Assembly (NCBI GenBank): GCA_016182965.1
Contig: JACPFM010000081.1
Span: 1-42,872 of the forward strand
Length of the DNA stretch: 42,872 bases
Reading direction: 5' to 3'
From: Deltaproteobacteria bacterium
GTDB lineage: Bacteria; Myxococcota_A; Polyangia; Polyangiales; JADJMO01
Each line of letters opens with the position of its first letter. Within the stretch, counting starts at the first letter, position 1. Below the pieces are notes generated by a model, which was not told the origin of the DNA, searched no databases, and saw nothing but the letters and a program-made list of their open reading frames with translations. This document shows positions 22,985-31,712 of the stretch, piece by piece. Made by a program: the position numbers and the translations under genes.

Positions 22985-24346
22985 ATGCTCCGCTTCCACC
23001 ACGCCCTCCTCGGCCTGTCGTTGCTGTCCACGGGTTGCGTCACCGGCGCCTTCGGCGGCACCGCCGACGATCGAGACCTGCGTGACGACGACGCGGGCAC
23101 CTTCGTCCCGTCCGGAGAGGACGCGGCCCCGACGCGCGATGGCGCGCCCGGCGGCGACGCGGGCGGGGGAACCGACGCGGGCGGTAGCGGTGAGGACACC
23201 GCGACGGTCGGCGACGACGCGGGCCCCAAGCCGCCGCCCTCGGAGCAGAAGGTCGTCGCCTACTTCGCGGAGTGGGCGGTCTACGGGCGCAACTTCCACA
23301 TCACCGACGTCGACGCCTCGTTGATCACGCACCTCAACTACGCGTTCCTGAACATCGCCGGCGGCGAGTGCGTGCTCGGCGACAGCTACGCGGACATCGA
23401 CAAGTTCTATCCCGGCGACAGCTGGGACGCCGGCGCGCTGCGCGGCAGCTTCCATCAGCTGCAGCTGCTCAAGGCCAAGAGCCCGCACCTCAAGACGCTG
23501 CTGTCGATCGGCGGCTGGACCTGGTCGAGCGGGTTCTCCGACGCCGCGCTCACCGACGCCTCGCGCACCAAGCTGGCGAAATCGTGCGTCGCGATCATGA
23601 CGAAGTACGGCTTCGACGGCCTCGATCTCGACTGGGAGTACCCGGGCGGCGGCGGCCTCTCGGCGGGCCGCCCCGAGGACAAACAGAACTTCACCGCCCT
23701 GCTCGCGGCGTTCCGCAAGGAGCTGGACGCCGCGGGCAAGGGGCATTTGCTGACGGTCGCGGTGGGGGCGGCGCCGAGCGTGATCGCGAACCTCGAGCTC
23801 GCGAAGATCCACCCCTACCTCGATTCGGTCAACGTGATGACCTACGACTTCCACGGCGCGTGGGAGAAGAAGACCGGGCACAACTCGCCGCTCCACCGCA
23901 GCAAGGGCGACACGTCGCCGGTCGGCTGGGACACCGACGCGGCCGCGCGCGCCTACGTCGAGGGCGGCGTGCCGGCGAGCAAGGTGATCGTCGGGGCCGC
24001 CTTCTACGGGCGCGGGTGGTCGGGCGTGCCGGCGACCAACGACGGCCTCTTCCAGCCGGCGACCGGGCCTTCTCCGGGCACCTTCGAGCAAGGCATCCTC
24101 GACTACCACGACATCGCGGCGAACTACCTGCCGACGTTCACGCGCAAGTGGGACGGCGACGCGAAGGTGCCGTGGCTGTACAGCGCCGCGCGGCAGATCA
24201 TGATCAGCTACGACGACGCCGAGTCGTTGAAGCTGCGGGCGCAGTACGTCGACGCCAAGGGGCTCGGCGGCGTGATGGTGTGGGAGCTGTCGGGCGACGA
24301 CAAAGCGCACAGCCTCGGCCGCGCGATCCGCGACGCCCTGAAGTGA
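22985..24346 (+). CDS. GH18 chitinase, lipoprotein
   Basis: Secreted glycoside hydrolase of 453 aa. The signal MLRFHHALLGLSLLSTGC acylates C18. A low-complexity Asp/Ala/Gly linker of about 60 residues (GEDAAPTRDGAPGGDAGGG and similar) precedes the catalytic barrel. The barrel has KVVAYFAEWAVYGR, LLSIGGWTWS, the catalytic D211-G-L-D214-L-D216-W-E218-Y-P (DxxDxDxE, E218 the acid), VNVMTYDFHGAW, GAAFYGRGW and a final GLGGVMVWELSGDD. All GH18 key residues are present, so it should hydrolyse chitin or related GlcNAc polymers at the cell surface. A chitin-binding module is not visible. This fits a predatory or saprophytic lifestyle. Confidence 0.95.
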   Translation: MLRFHHALLGLSLLSTGCVTGAFGGTADDRDLRDDDAGTFVPSGEDAAPTRDGAPGGDAGGGTDAGGSGEDTATVGDDAGPKPPPSEQKVVAYFAEWAVYGRNFHITDVDASLITHLNYAFLNIAGGECVLGDSYADIDKFYPGDSWDAGALRGSFHQLQLLKAKSPHLKTLLSIGGWTWSSGFSDAALTDASRTKLAKSCVAIMTKYGFDGLDLDWEYPGGGGLSAGRPEDKQNFTALLAAFRKELDAAGKGHLLTVAVGAAPSVIANLELAKIHPYLDSVNVMTYDFHGAWEKKTGHNSPLHRSKGDTSPVGWDTDAAARAYVEGGVPASKVIVGAAFYGRGWSGVPATNDGLFQPATGPSPGTFEQGILDYHDIAANYLPTFTRKWDGDAKVPWLYSAARQIMISYDDAESLKLRAQYVDAKGLGGVMVWELSGDDKAHSLGRAIRDALK

Positions 24347-24409
24347 GTGAAGTGAGCGCGAGAACGGCGCTGGCCATCGTCGCCGCCGATCGTCGATGAT
24401 CGGGCTGTC

Positions 24410-26265
24410 ATGGTCACCGATCCACAGCGCCTCGCCGAGGCCGTCGCCCGTACGCTCGCCGACGTCCGCGACTTCGGCTCGACGATCCGGGCCGTCCGGC
24501 CGGCGGCCGCGGTGCAAGACGCGCTGGCGGCGACGGTCGCGGCGTCGTGGGATCCGACCGCCGGCCCGCGCACCGTCGACGCGCGCGCCCTCCCGCTGCT
24601 CGCCACCGCGCGCGGCGCCGCGCAGGACGGGGCGGATCTCGTGGTGGCGCGCGTGCTCGGCGAGGGCGGCATGGGCGTCGTGGAGCTGGCGCACCAGCGA
24701 TCGCTGCAGCGAGACGTCGCGCTCAAGCGGCTGCGCGAGGACTCCGCGCCGAGCGCGCACGCCGAGGCCCTGCTGCGCGAGGCGACCTTCACCGGCTTCC
24801 TCGAGCACCCCAACATCGTGCCGGTGCACGCGCTCGGCCGCGACGATCGCGATCGACCGCTGCTGGTCATGAAGAAGATCGAGGGGACGACGCTCGCCAC
24901 GCTGCTCCACGAGCCGTCGCACCCCGGCTGGGCGCGCGCCGGCGACGATCGGCTCGGGTTCCTGCTGCACGCGCTGCGCGGCGTGTGCGACGGGCTCGCC
25001 TACGCGCACAGCCGCGGCGTGCTCCACCGGGACGTGAAGCCCGAGAACGTGATGCTCGGCCGGTTCGGCGAGGTGTACCTCCTCGACTGGGGCGTGGCGA
25101 CGCGGCGGAACGAGCCGCTGGACGACTCGACCGTCGGCACGCCCGTGTACATGGCGCCGGAGATGCTGCGCCCGGCCAACCGGGAGATCGACGAGCGCAC
25201 CGACGTGTACCTGGTCGGCGCGACGCTGCACGAGTGCCTCGCCGGCGCGCCGCCGCACGCGGGCGCGTCGATCGCCGACGTGCTCCTCTCGATCGCGAGG
25301 TCTTCGCCACGCGCCTACGGCGACGACGTCCCCGAGGAGCTCGCCGACATCGTGCGTCGCGCGATGCACGCCGATCGCGCGCGCCGGTTCGAGACCGCCG
25401 AGGAGCTCGGGCGTGCGCTCGCCGAGTTCGAGCGCCACCGGGCCGCCGCCGAGCTCGCGAAGGTCGCCGAGGCGCGGCTCGCCGAGCTCGAGGTGGCGCT
25501 CGCGACCGAGGGCGCCGACACCATCGAGCCGCTGTTCCACGAGTGCCGCTTCGGCTTCGAGCAGTCGCTCCGCGCCTGGCCCGAGAACGCGCGGGCGAGG
25601 AGCGATCTGCGGCGCGCGACGGCGCGGATGTGCGCGTTCGAGCTCGCGCAGAAGAACCGCGTCGGCGCGGCGGCGCTGCTCGCCACGCTCGAGCCCAAGC
25701 CGCAGGAGCTCGTCGAGGGGCTCGCGGCGCTCGACGCGGAGCTCGCGCGCGCCTCCGAGGACCGCGCGCGGCTGCGCCGCCTCGACCACGAAATGGACAC
25801 GGCCGTCGCCGAGCCGGACCGACGACGGGCGATCCGCCTCGCGGCCGCGGGCCTGAGCTTGCTCGCGCTGGTGCTCACCGCCGGGTACGTCTTCGACTTC
25901 TACACGCCGTCGCCGGGGCGCATGCTCGCGGTCTCGGTGCCGGGTGCGCTGGCGGTGGCGATCATCTTCTACCGGAAGCGCGATCGATTCTTCACCAACC
26001 GGGTGAACCGACAGATGGCGCTGACCGTCGCCTTCGCCGCGGCCGGGGTGCTCACCAACCGCACGCTCGGCTGGCTGCAGGGGCGCGGGTTCGCCGACGT
26101 CGCCTCGGGCGACGCGCTGCTCATCTCGGTGGTCTGCTGTACGCCGGGCCGCTCGCGTTCGTGCCCCTGCTCGGCGCCGCGGTCATCGCCGTGGCGATCG
26201 TCGTGCGCTCGCCGCGGCGGCTGCGCACGCCGCTGCTCGACGAGGACTCCCGTCGCCCCGATTGA
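24410..26265 (+). CDS. Ser/Thr protein kinase with C-terminal membrane region; apparent frameshift near 26131
   Basis: Eukaryotic-like kinase. Gly loop GEGGMG (84-89), catalytic K106 (VALKRL), H206-R-D208-x-K210-PEN, D226-W-G in place of DFG, and GTPVYMAPE are all present. A helical region (350-460) precedes several hydrophobic helices (about 470-600). Near 26131 the reading frame appears to shift: upstream codons give GDALLISVV, but the expected continuation of the membrane helix (GLLYAGPLAFVPLLGAAVI) is in the next frame, which stops at 26263-26265. A single missing base would explain this. Read without correction, the frame turns into Arg/Cys/Ser-rich sequence and then continues into the next kinase gene up to 28408, giving a 1332-residue fused frame. 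I regard two genes as the more natural reading. Confidence 0.75.
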
Positions 26266-26311
26266 TCGTCGAGGTCACCGCCACGGGCGGCGGTGGTACC
26301 TTGCCGCCGTG

Positions 26312-28408
26312 ATGCGACGGACCGGCACGCACCTCGCGCTCCTGCTCGTCGCGCTCGTCGTGTCCGCGCTCCTCGGCTGCGCGTCCGGCGAGCCGTCGCG
26401 GTCGATCCCGTCGTGGACGCTGCACAGCGGCGCGCAGATCATCGCGGTGACGCTGCCCGCGCAGCTCGCCAAGCACCTGCCGAACGAGCCGTCGACGTTC
26501 GCGCTGACGGCCGATGCCCCGCTCGACGCGGAGCTCCGTGGGCGCGAGCTCTCGCTCGTGCTCGCGCGCAACTACGCGCGCGTCACGCTGGTCGTCGACG
26601 GCGAGCGGCTCGCGCCGCTCGAGGCAGGCCCGTTCGATCGATACCACGCCGCGCAGATGCACCAGGTGTTCCGCATCCCGGCGCGCCTCACCGATCGGCC
26701 TTCGCTGCCGCTGCGGCTCGAGATCGAGCACCACGGCTGGTACTCGTCGCTCGTCGGTCGCGCGCCGCTGCTCGTCGCCTCTCCGTGGGGCGGCGACGCG
26801 ATCCAGCGCGCGCTCTTCTTCAACCGCCTCGCGGTGCTCGGGGCGGTCGCGGTCCTCGGCGCGCTGGCGATCGTCTTCGGCGCGGTGTTCCTGCTCGACC
26901 GCGCGCGGCGCGCCGACGGGTGGTTCGCGCTGCTCGCCGCGGCGATGACCGTCTGGCACCTCGCGATCGTCGGCGTCACCCAGTTCCTCGGTCCGACCGA
27001 TCTCCAGCTCGTGCCGGTCGTCACGACCACGATCACCTGCGTGGCGACGCTCGGGTTCATTCGCGAGCACCTCGGGCTCCGCGACCGCGGCCGTTGGGCC
27101 TCGTGGGCGTTCGTGGGGGTCGGCGTCGCCTCCATCGCGCTCGGACCGGGTCCGTTCTCGTGGCGCGGCGCGGCCTCGACGCTGCTCGACGTCCTGGTCC
27201 TCGTCACCATCGTCTACGAGCTGTGGCTGCTCGGCGTCGCCTTCCGCCGCGGCGGCGAGCGGCGCCTCGACGCGGTCGCGATCGCCGTCGCGTGGGTGGT
27301 GCTGCTCGGCGCCGTGACCGGCAACGTGGTCGTGCGCGCGGACCTGCAGCTCGTGCCGGTGGCCTGGGCGCTGTTCGTGATGAACCAGGCGCTCCTGCTC
27401 GCGCGCGCCCACCGCCGCGAGCTCTCGGCGCGCATCGTCCTCCTCGAGGAGCGTAACCGCGACGTCGCGGTGCTGAACGAGGAGCTGCGCCGCCAGATCC
27501 ACGATCGCGCCGGCGCGCTCGCCGACGCGCTGTCGCGCCTCGGGGAGGGGGGCGCCGGTCGCACGATCTTCGGCGTCGGCGAGAAGCTCGGCGGGCGCTA
27601 CCAGATCGTGCGTGCGATCGGCGTGGGCGGGATGGGCGCGGTCTACGAGGTCGAGCGCCTCGCCGACGCGCGACGCTTCGCGCTCAAGGTCGTCGCCGGT
27701 CGGCGCACGCCGTCGGCACTTTCGCGGTTCGCGCGCGAGGCGCAGGTGCTCGCCCGCTTCGATCATCCGAACCTGGTCGGCGTCGTCGACGTCGACGTCG
27801 ATCCGTCGGGCACGCTGTTCGTGGTGATGGAGCTGGTCACCGGGGCGTCCCTCGAGCGCGACGAGCCGCTCGAAGAGCGCATGCTTCGCGCCGTCGCGCG
27901 GCAGGTGGCGACCGGCCTGCGCGTGCTGCACGAGCACGGGATCGTCCACCGCGATCTCAAGCCGGCCAACGTGCTGCTCGCCACGACCGGCGACGGCGCC
28001 ACGGTCGCCAAGATCGCCGACTTCGGCATCGCGCGTCTGCGCACCGAGGACGAGGTGTCCGGTGACGACGAGACCGTCTCCGCCGAGCAGTCGAACGCGT
28101 CGCTCACGCGGACCGGCGTGGTCATCGGCACGCCGGCGTACATGGCGCCGGAGCTCGCGCGTGGCGCGCACGACGCCACGCCCGCCTCCGACGTCTTCAG
28201 CTTCGGCGTGATGCTCCACGAGCTCGCGACGGGCGCGCACCCGTTCAAGCAGCCGCCGGTGTACGCCGCGTACGTCGGTGCGCCGAGCGAGCGCGTGGTG
28301 CCGATGCGCCTCGTGCCCGCGTGGTGCGCGGCGCTGATCGACCGTTGCCTCGCCGGCGATCCGGCGGCGCGCCCCACCGCAAGCGAGATCGAGGCCAGCC
28401 TCGCGTGA
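26312..28408 (+). CDS. 7TM receptor-like Ser/Thr protein kinase
   Basis: Protein of 698 aa from ATG 26312. The N-terminal hydrophobic segment ends LLGC (C23), followed by an extracytoplasmic beta domain of about 140 residues, then about seven hydrophobic helices (for example AVLGALAIVFGAVFLLD, WHLAIVGVTQFLG, WASWAFVGVGVASIALG). This layout resembles 7TMR-DISM receptors. A coiled-coil-like linker (LLEERNRDVAVLNEELRRQ) then joins a kinase domain (about 430-698): GVGGMG, FALKVV, H546-R-D548-LKPAN, DFGIARL, GTPAYMAPE. All kinase catalytic residues are present. The first kinase gene ends 46 bp upstream, and the uncorrected frame runs through both. The ligand is unknown. Receptor architecture with a Ser/Thr kinase as output is uncommon, since DISM receptors usually drive histidine kinases or cyclases. 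Confidence 0.82.
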   Translation: MRRTGTHLALLLVALVVSALLGCASGEPSRSIPSWTLHSGAQIIAVTLPAQLAKHLPNEPSTFALTADAPLDAELRGRELSLVLARNYARVTLVVDGERLAPLEAGPFDRYHAAQMHQVFRIPARLTDRPSLPLRLEIEHHGWYSSLVGRAPLLVASPWGGDAIQRALFFNRLAVLGAVAVLGALAIVFGAVFLLDRARRADGWFALLAAAMTVWHLAIVGVTQFLGPTDLQLVPVVTTTITCVATLGFIREHLGLRDRGRWASWAFVGVGVASIALGPGPFSWRGAASTLLDVLVLVTIVYELWLLGVAFRRGGERRLDAVAIAVAWVVLLGAVTGNVVVRADLQLVPVAWALFVMNQALLLARAHRRELSARIVLLEERNRDVAVLNEELRRQIHDRAGALADALSRLGEGGAGRTIFGVGEKLGGRYQIVRAIGVGGMGAVYEVERLADARRFALKVVAGRRTPSALSRFAREAQVLARFDHPNLVGVVDVDVDPSGTLFVVMELVTGASLERDEPLEERMLRAVARQVATGLRVLHEHGIVHRDLKPANVLLATTGDGATVAKIADFGIARLRTEDEVSGDDETVSAEQSNASLTRTGVVIGTPAYMAPELARGAHDATPASDVFSFGVMLHELATGAHPFKQPPVYAAYVGAPSERVVPMRLVPAWCAALIDRCLAGDPAARPTASEIEASLA

Positions 28409-28451
28409 GAGACTGGAGACGCCGCCGGGTAGACACTAGCGTTTACCGCCG

Positions 28452-29621
28452 ATGCCGACGCCGCTCGATCCCGCCGCGCTCCGCCCGCACTACCGCGCGT
28501 TCCTCACCGGCGGTCGCGGAGCGCGCGAACCGCGCGACCGCGTGCTGCTCACCGGGCACTCGCACCAGGCATGGCCCGATGTCGCGCGCGCCGCGGTGCT
28601 CGAGGCGTTCGACGACGCGGCGGCGCTGGTCGACGACAAGTGGGGCCGCGCGTTCGCCGCGGCCGACGCGGTGCGGCTCGGCGTCGCGACGCGCATCGGG
28701 TGCACGGCCGACGAGATCGCGCTGGCTCCGAACACCCACGAGCTGGTCGCCCGCTTCCTCTCCTGCCTCGACCTGCGTCGGCGGCCGCACCTCGTGACCA
28801 CCGCCGGCGAGTTCCACACGATCGATCGGCAGCTGCGCCGGCTCGCGGAGGAAGGGGTGGAGATCACCTGGGTCGACCCGCGCGAGCCGGCGACGCTCGC
28901 CGCGCGGATCGCGTCCGCCGTGCGCGGCGACACCGCCGCGGTGCTCTGTTCGACCGTGCTCTTCCAGACCTCGGCGATCGTGCCCGGCGTCGACGAGCTG
29001 GTGCGCACCGTCCGCGCGCGCGGCGTCGAGGTCCTCCTCGACGCCTACCACGCGTTCTCGTTCGTGCCCTTCCGCGTGCCGGCGGGCGCGTTCCTCGTGG
29101 CCGGCGGCTACAAGTACGCGCAGCTCGGGGAGGGGAACTGCTTTCTCCGCGTGCCGCCCGACACCGCGCTGCGCCCGGTGTACACGGGCTGGTATGCCGG
29201 CTTCGGCGCGCTCGCCGATCCGCGCGACGGCGGCCGCGTGCCGTACCCCGCCCGGCCCGCCGAGCGTTTCGCCGGGAGCACCTACGATCCGACGAGCCAC
29301 TATCGCGCGCGCGCCGTCTTCGGCTTCTTCGACGCGCAGGGGATGACCGTCGAGCGCCTGCGGGCGACGTCGCTGAGGCAGACCGCTCGCATCCTCGCCG
29401 GTCTCGAGGGCTTCGACGTGCACACCCCGCGTGACGATGCGGCGCGCGCCGGCTTCGTCGCGGTGCGCGTGCGCGACGCGAAGGCGGTGGTCGACGGCCT
29501 GCGCGCGCAGGGCATCCTCGTCGACGTGCGCGGCGACCTCGTCCGCCTCGGCCCCGCGCCGTACCTGACCGACGACGAGATCGACCGCGGCGTCGCGGCG
29601 CTCCGCGCGCTCGCGCGCTGA
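28452..29621 (+). CDS. Kynureninase-like PLP enzyme (class V aminotransferase fold)
   Basis: Protein of 389 aa. Features fitting kynureninase include LLTGHSHQAWPDV near the N-terminus, the cofactor Asp D197 in LLDAYHAFSFVPF, Schiff-base K221 in GGYKYAQLGEGN, and a WYAGFGAL segment. Kynureninase cleaves L-kynurenine to anthranilate and alanine. However, class V enzymes share this fold (cysteine desulfurases, isopenicillin epimerase-like proteins), and no other tryptophan-catabolism gene is nearby, so the substrate is not certain. It starts 43 bp after the kinase gene on the same strand and is followed by a REP element 8 bp after its stop. Confidence 0.75.
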   Translation: MPTPLDPAALRPHYRAFLTGGRGAREPRDRVLLTGHSHQAWPDVARAAVLEAFDDAAALVDDKWGRAFAAADAVRLGVATRIGCTADEIALAPNTHELVARFLSCLDLRRRPHLVTTAGEFHTIDRQLRRLAEEGVEITWVDPREPATLAARIASAVRGDTAAVLCSTVLFQTSAIVPGVDELVRTVRARGVEVLLDAYHAFSFVPFRVPAGAFLVAGGYKYAQLGEGNCFLRVPPDTALRPVYTGWYAGFGALADPRDGGRVPYPARPAERFAGSTYDPTSHYRARAVFGFFDAQGMTVERLRATSLRQTARILAGLEGFDVHTPRDDAARAGFVAVRVRDAKAVVDGLRAQGILVDVRGDLVRLGPAPYLTDDEIDRGVAALRALAR

Positions 29622-29628
29622 TTGGGGA

Positions 29629-29690
29629 CCCCCGGACTGAAGTCCGGGGCACCGACTGCACCTCAAGTCCTTCGGACTTCACCGACTCGC
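29629..29690. repeat. REP-like element, two hairpins (copy B, inverted)
   Basis: An exact 62-bp reverse-complement copy of 12785-12846, 17 kb away, containing CCCCGGACT-GA-AGTCCGGGG and AAGTCC-TTC-GGACTT. It follows the kynureninase-like stop by 7 bp, again at the 3' end of a gene. Confidence 0.88.
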
Positions 29691-29761
29691 GGCGCTGGCT
29701 GACGCTGTCGCCGCCTCTCGGGTACCGATGTGCCAACCCCGGCCCGCCGAGCCATCGAAAG

Positions 29762-29999
29762 CTAGTACCGCCGGCCGGAAATTTGGCCAGGGACGTTCGA
29801 TGACGGAAGCGGTCACGGAAGCGGACGCGGTGACGGCAGCGGTAGCGACTGCGGGAGCGGACCACGGATCGCGAGTCCATCCCGCTGACCGCTGCGGCCG
29901 CCGCTCACGCTTCCGCTCCCGCGCCCGCTACCGCTGCCGCTGCCGCGTACCGCGGCCCATCGCTCGAAGTATGCGGACACTTCCGGCCGGCGGTACTAG
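29762..29999. mobile_element. MITE-like element with 19-bp perfect terminal inverted repeats
   Basis: Ends CTAGTACCGCCGGCCGGAA (29762-29780) and its perfect reverse complement (29981-29999) enclose 238 bp. Inside, the left half carries GGAAGCGG/GACGCGG/GCAGCGGTAGC-type repeats and the right half their complements (CGCTACCGCTGCCGCTGCCG), so the whole element can fold into one imperfect long hairpin. It has no coding capacity. The outermost CTAG is palindromic and could represent a target-site duplication. The 468-bp gap between the genes at 29621 and 30090 contains only this element and the two flanking REP copies. Confidence 0.7.
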
Positions 30000-30040
30000 T
30001 TCCTCCGGACCTCTCTCCGCCAGCCCGGCGGGCTTCGTCC

Positions 30041-30072
30041 TGCAGTCGGTGCCCCGGGTTTCAACCCGGGGG
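30041..30072. repeat. REP-like hairpin, GGGTT-type stem (copy C)
   Basis: TGCAGTCGGTG is followed by CCCCGGGTT-TC-AACCCGGGG (30052-30071). The flank is the same as in copy A, but the stem differs at paired positions, so base pairing is kept. It lies 18 bp beyond the stop of the minus-strand glycosidase-like gene. Confidence 0.8.
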
Positions 30073-30089
30073 CATCCCCTGTTTCCGAC

Positions 30090-31604
30090 TCACTTCATCG
30101 CGACGACGGTCTTCTTGACCGGCACCGCGCCGAACGTGGCGCCGTACTCGCCGCCGCTGTTCCAGGCGAGCCATCCGGACGCGCCGACCGATTTCGCCGA
30201 GGCGATCTGGTCGGCGACGTACGCGGCGCCGAAGGTCGTCGTCTTCCAGGGAAACGCCTGCACCCACGGGCGGACCGGCACCTTGAGGCCGGCGTTCTCG
30301 ATCTCCTGGATCGCGCGGCGGGTGCCGATGCCGACCACGTCGGCGTGATCGCCGGGCTTCTCGTACCCGTTGAAGCCGTCGGCGAAATGCGAGGGGTAGA
30401 CCATCGGCGAGAGCGCCTCGATGTGCGGTGCGAGCTCGCGAAGGTCCTGACCGGTCGCGTCGATGTCCCGCTTGTCGCGCCAGGCGACCACGCCGAACAC
30501 GTCGAGCGAGAGCGCGGCGTGCGCCTTCAGGGTCCGCTCATGGATGCGCTTCACGAAGTCCGTGATGACCTGCACCGTCGTCAGCCCGCGATCCTTCAGC
30601 TTGAAATCGGCGTCCCATGTGCCCTCGGTCGGGTAGCGCACGTAGTCGAGCTGGATCTCGTCGACGCCCGCTTCGAGCGCCTCGTCGACCACGTCGACGA
30701 GGTACGCCTGCACCTGCTCGTTGGCCGGATCGAGCCAGTCGACGATCTTCGACGGGGCCACGTGCGCGCCGCCGCCGCGCCGCTGCACCGCGAGCGCGTG
30801 CTTCTGCGGGCCGACGTTCTCGTCGCGGAAGCAGGTGACCCGGGCGACGACGCGGATGCCGCGGGCGTGGGCGAAGCGCACCAACCGCGAGAAGCTCGAG
30901 ACGGTGACGTGCTTGTTCGCCTTCACCTCGGCCGCCAGCGGGATCTTCGACGGGTAGGTGAAGTACCCGGTGACGTCTTTCACGTCGATGACCAGGGCGT
31001 TCATGCCCCGCTGCGCCATCTTGTCGAGGAGCGACGGGAACGACGGGTGCCCGGCCATCGTCGCGTTGGCGTAGATGCCGCGGAGCGCCGGATCGTCCTT
31101 CGGCCAGCCGAGGCGCGCCTCGTCGCCGGTCTTCGGGACCTCCGTCACCACGCGGGGGATGCGGATGGCGCTGCCCTCGGCCAGGGGGCCGTGGTGCATC
31201 TTCGCGTTCGCCTTGAAGATCGCGGAGACCAGATCCCCCTCCGAGTAGAGGGTGGTGAGGTCGACGTAGGCGGCGGCGAGGTCGCGCACGGTGTCGCCCT
31301 TCCTCGCCTTGTGCACGATCACGAGCTCGGGCCCATCCTCGTCGAGCGTGGCGCCCGCGGGCAGCCGCGCCTGAACCCAGCTACGCAGCAGGACCTTCGG
31401 ATCGGGCGGGGTCGGCTTGGCGGCGGCCGGCGGCTCCGGCGCGGGCCGGGCTTCGGCGACCACCGGCTGCGGCGCCGCGACGATCGGGCTCGGCGGCAGC
31501 TCGTTGCGCGCGCACGACAGCGACACGCCACGCGACACCGAGGCGTCCAGCCCGGGCAAGAAGAGCGCACACGCGAACGAAAAGCGCAGCCAGCGACGCG
31601 GCAT
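30090..31604 (-). CDS. LysM plus TIM-barrel putative glycoside hydrolase (DUF4015-like)
   Basis: Exported protein of 504 aa. Start ATG 31602-31604 has GTGAGG 6 bp upstream and begins with a signal sequence (MPRRWLRFSFACALFLPGL). The cysteine at 31 is not in a good lipobox, so it is probably secreted or anchored otherwise. After a Pro/Ala linker a LysM-like module (VIVHKARKGDTVRDLAAAYV to IRIPRV, about 95-155) suggests peptidoglycan or glycan binding. The C-terminal domain shows GIYANATMAGHPSF, MNALVIDVKDVTGYFTYPS, VVARVTCFRDE, VDEIQLDYVRYPTEG, LSLDVFGVVAWRD and a final SGWLAWNSGGEYG, matching the putative glycoside hydrolase family related to GH13-like barrels. The Asp in DEIQLDYVRYP is the likely catalytic residue. 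The TerB-like gene lies 108 bp upstream on the same strand. Confidence 0.82.
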   Translation of the reverse strand: MPRRWLRFSFACALFLPGLDASVSRGVSLSCARNELPPSPIVAAPQPVVAEARPAPEPPAAAKPTPPDPKVLLRSWVQARLPAGATLDEDGPELVIVHKARKGDTVRDLAAAYVDLTTLYSEGDLVSAIFKANAKMHHGPLAEGSAIRIPRVVTEVPKTGDEARLGWPKDDPALRGIYANATMAGHPSFPSLLDKMAQRGMNALVIDVKDVTGYFTYPSKIPLAAEVKANKHVTVSSFSRLVRFAHARGIRVVARVTCFRDENVGPQKHALAVQRRGGGAHVAPSKIVDWLDPANEQVQAYLVDVVDEALEAGVDEIQLDYVRYPTEGTWDADFKLKDRGLTTVQVITDFVKRIHERTLKAHAALSLDVFGVVAWRDKRDIDATGQDLRELAPHIEALSPMVYPSHFADGFNGYEKPGDHADVVGIGTRRAIQEIENAGLKVPVRPWVQAFPWKTTTFGAAYVADQIASAKSVGASGWLAWNSGGEYGATFGAVPVKKTVVAMK

Positions 31605-31712
31605 GAAGGACCTCACCGGTCGATCGTGCGAAGCGCGATCCGATCGGGCCAACATCCGTTCGAGCGCGCCGCGCTTCGACGCCGGCCGTCGGTGTCGAAA
31701 TTGGGCGGCAGC

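Noticed and set aside
22346..25789. 1147-codon minus-strand frame extending the small Lys-tailed protein
   Set aside because: Only the last 168 codons resemble a protein family. The rest lies opposite the chitinase and kinase genes.
24410..28408. One 1332-residue double-kinase gene
   Set aside because: Residues encoded between about 26131 and 26312 are atypical in this frame, whereas the neighbouring frame continues a transmembrane helix and ends at 26265. Two genes with a frameshift fit better.
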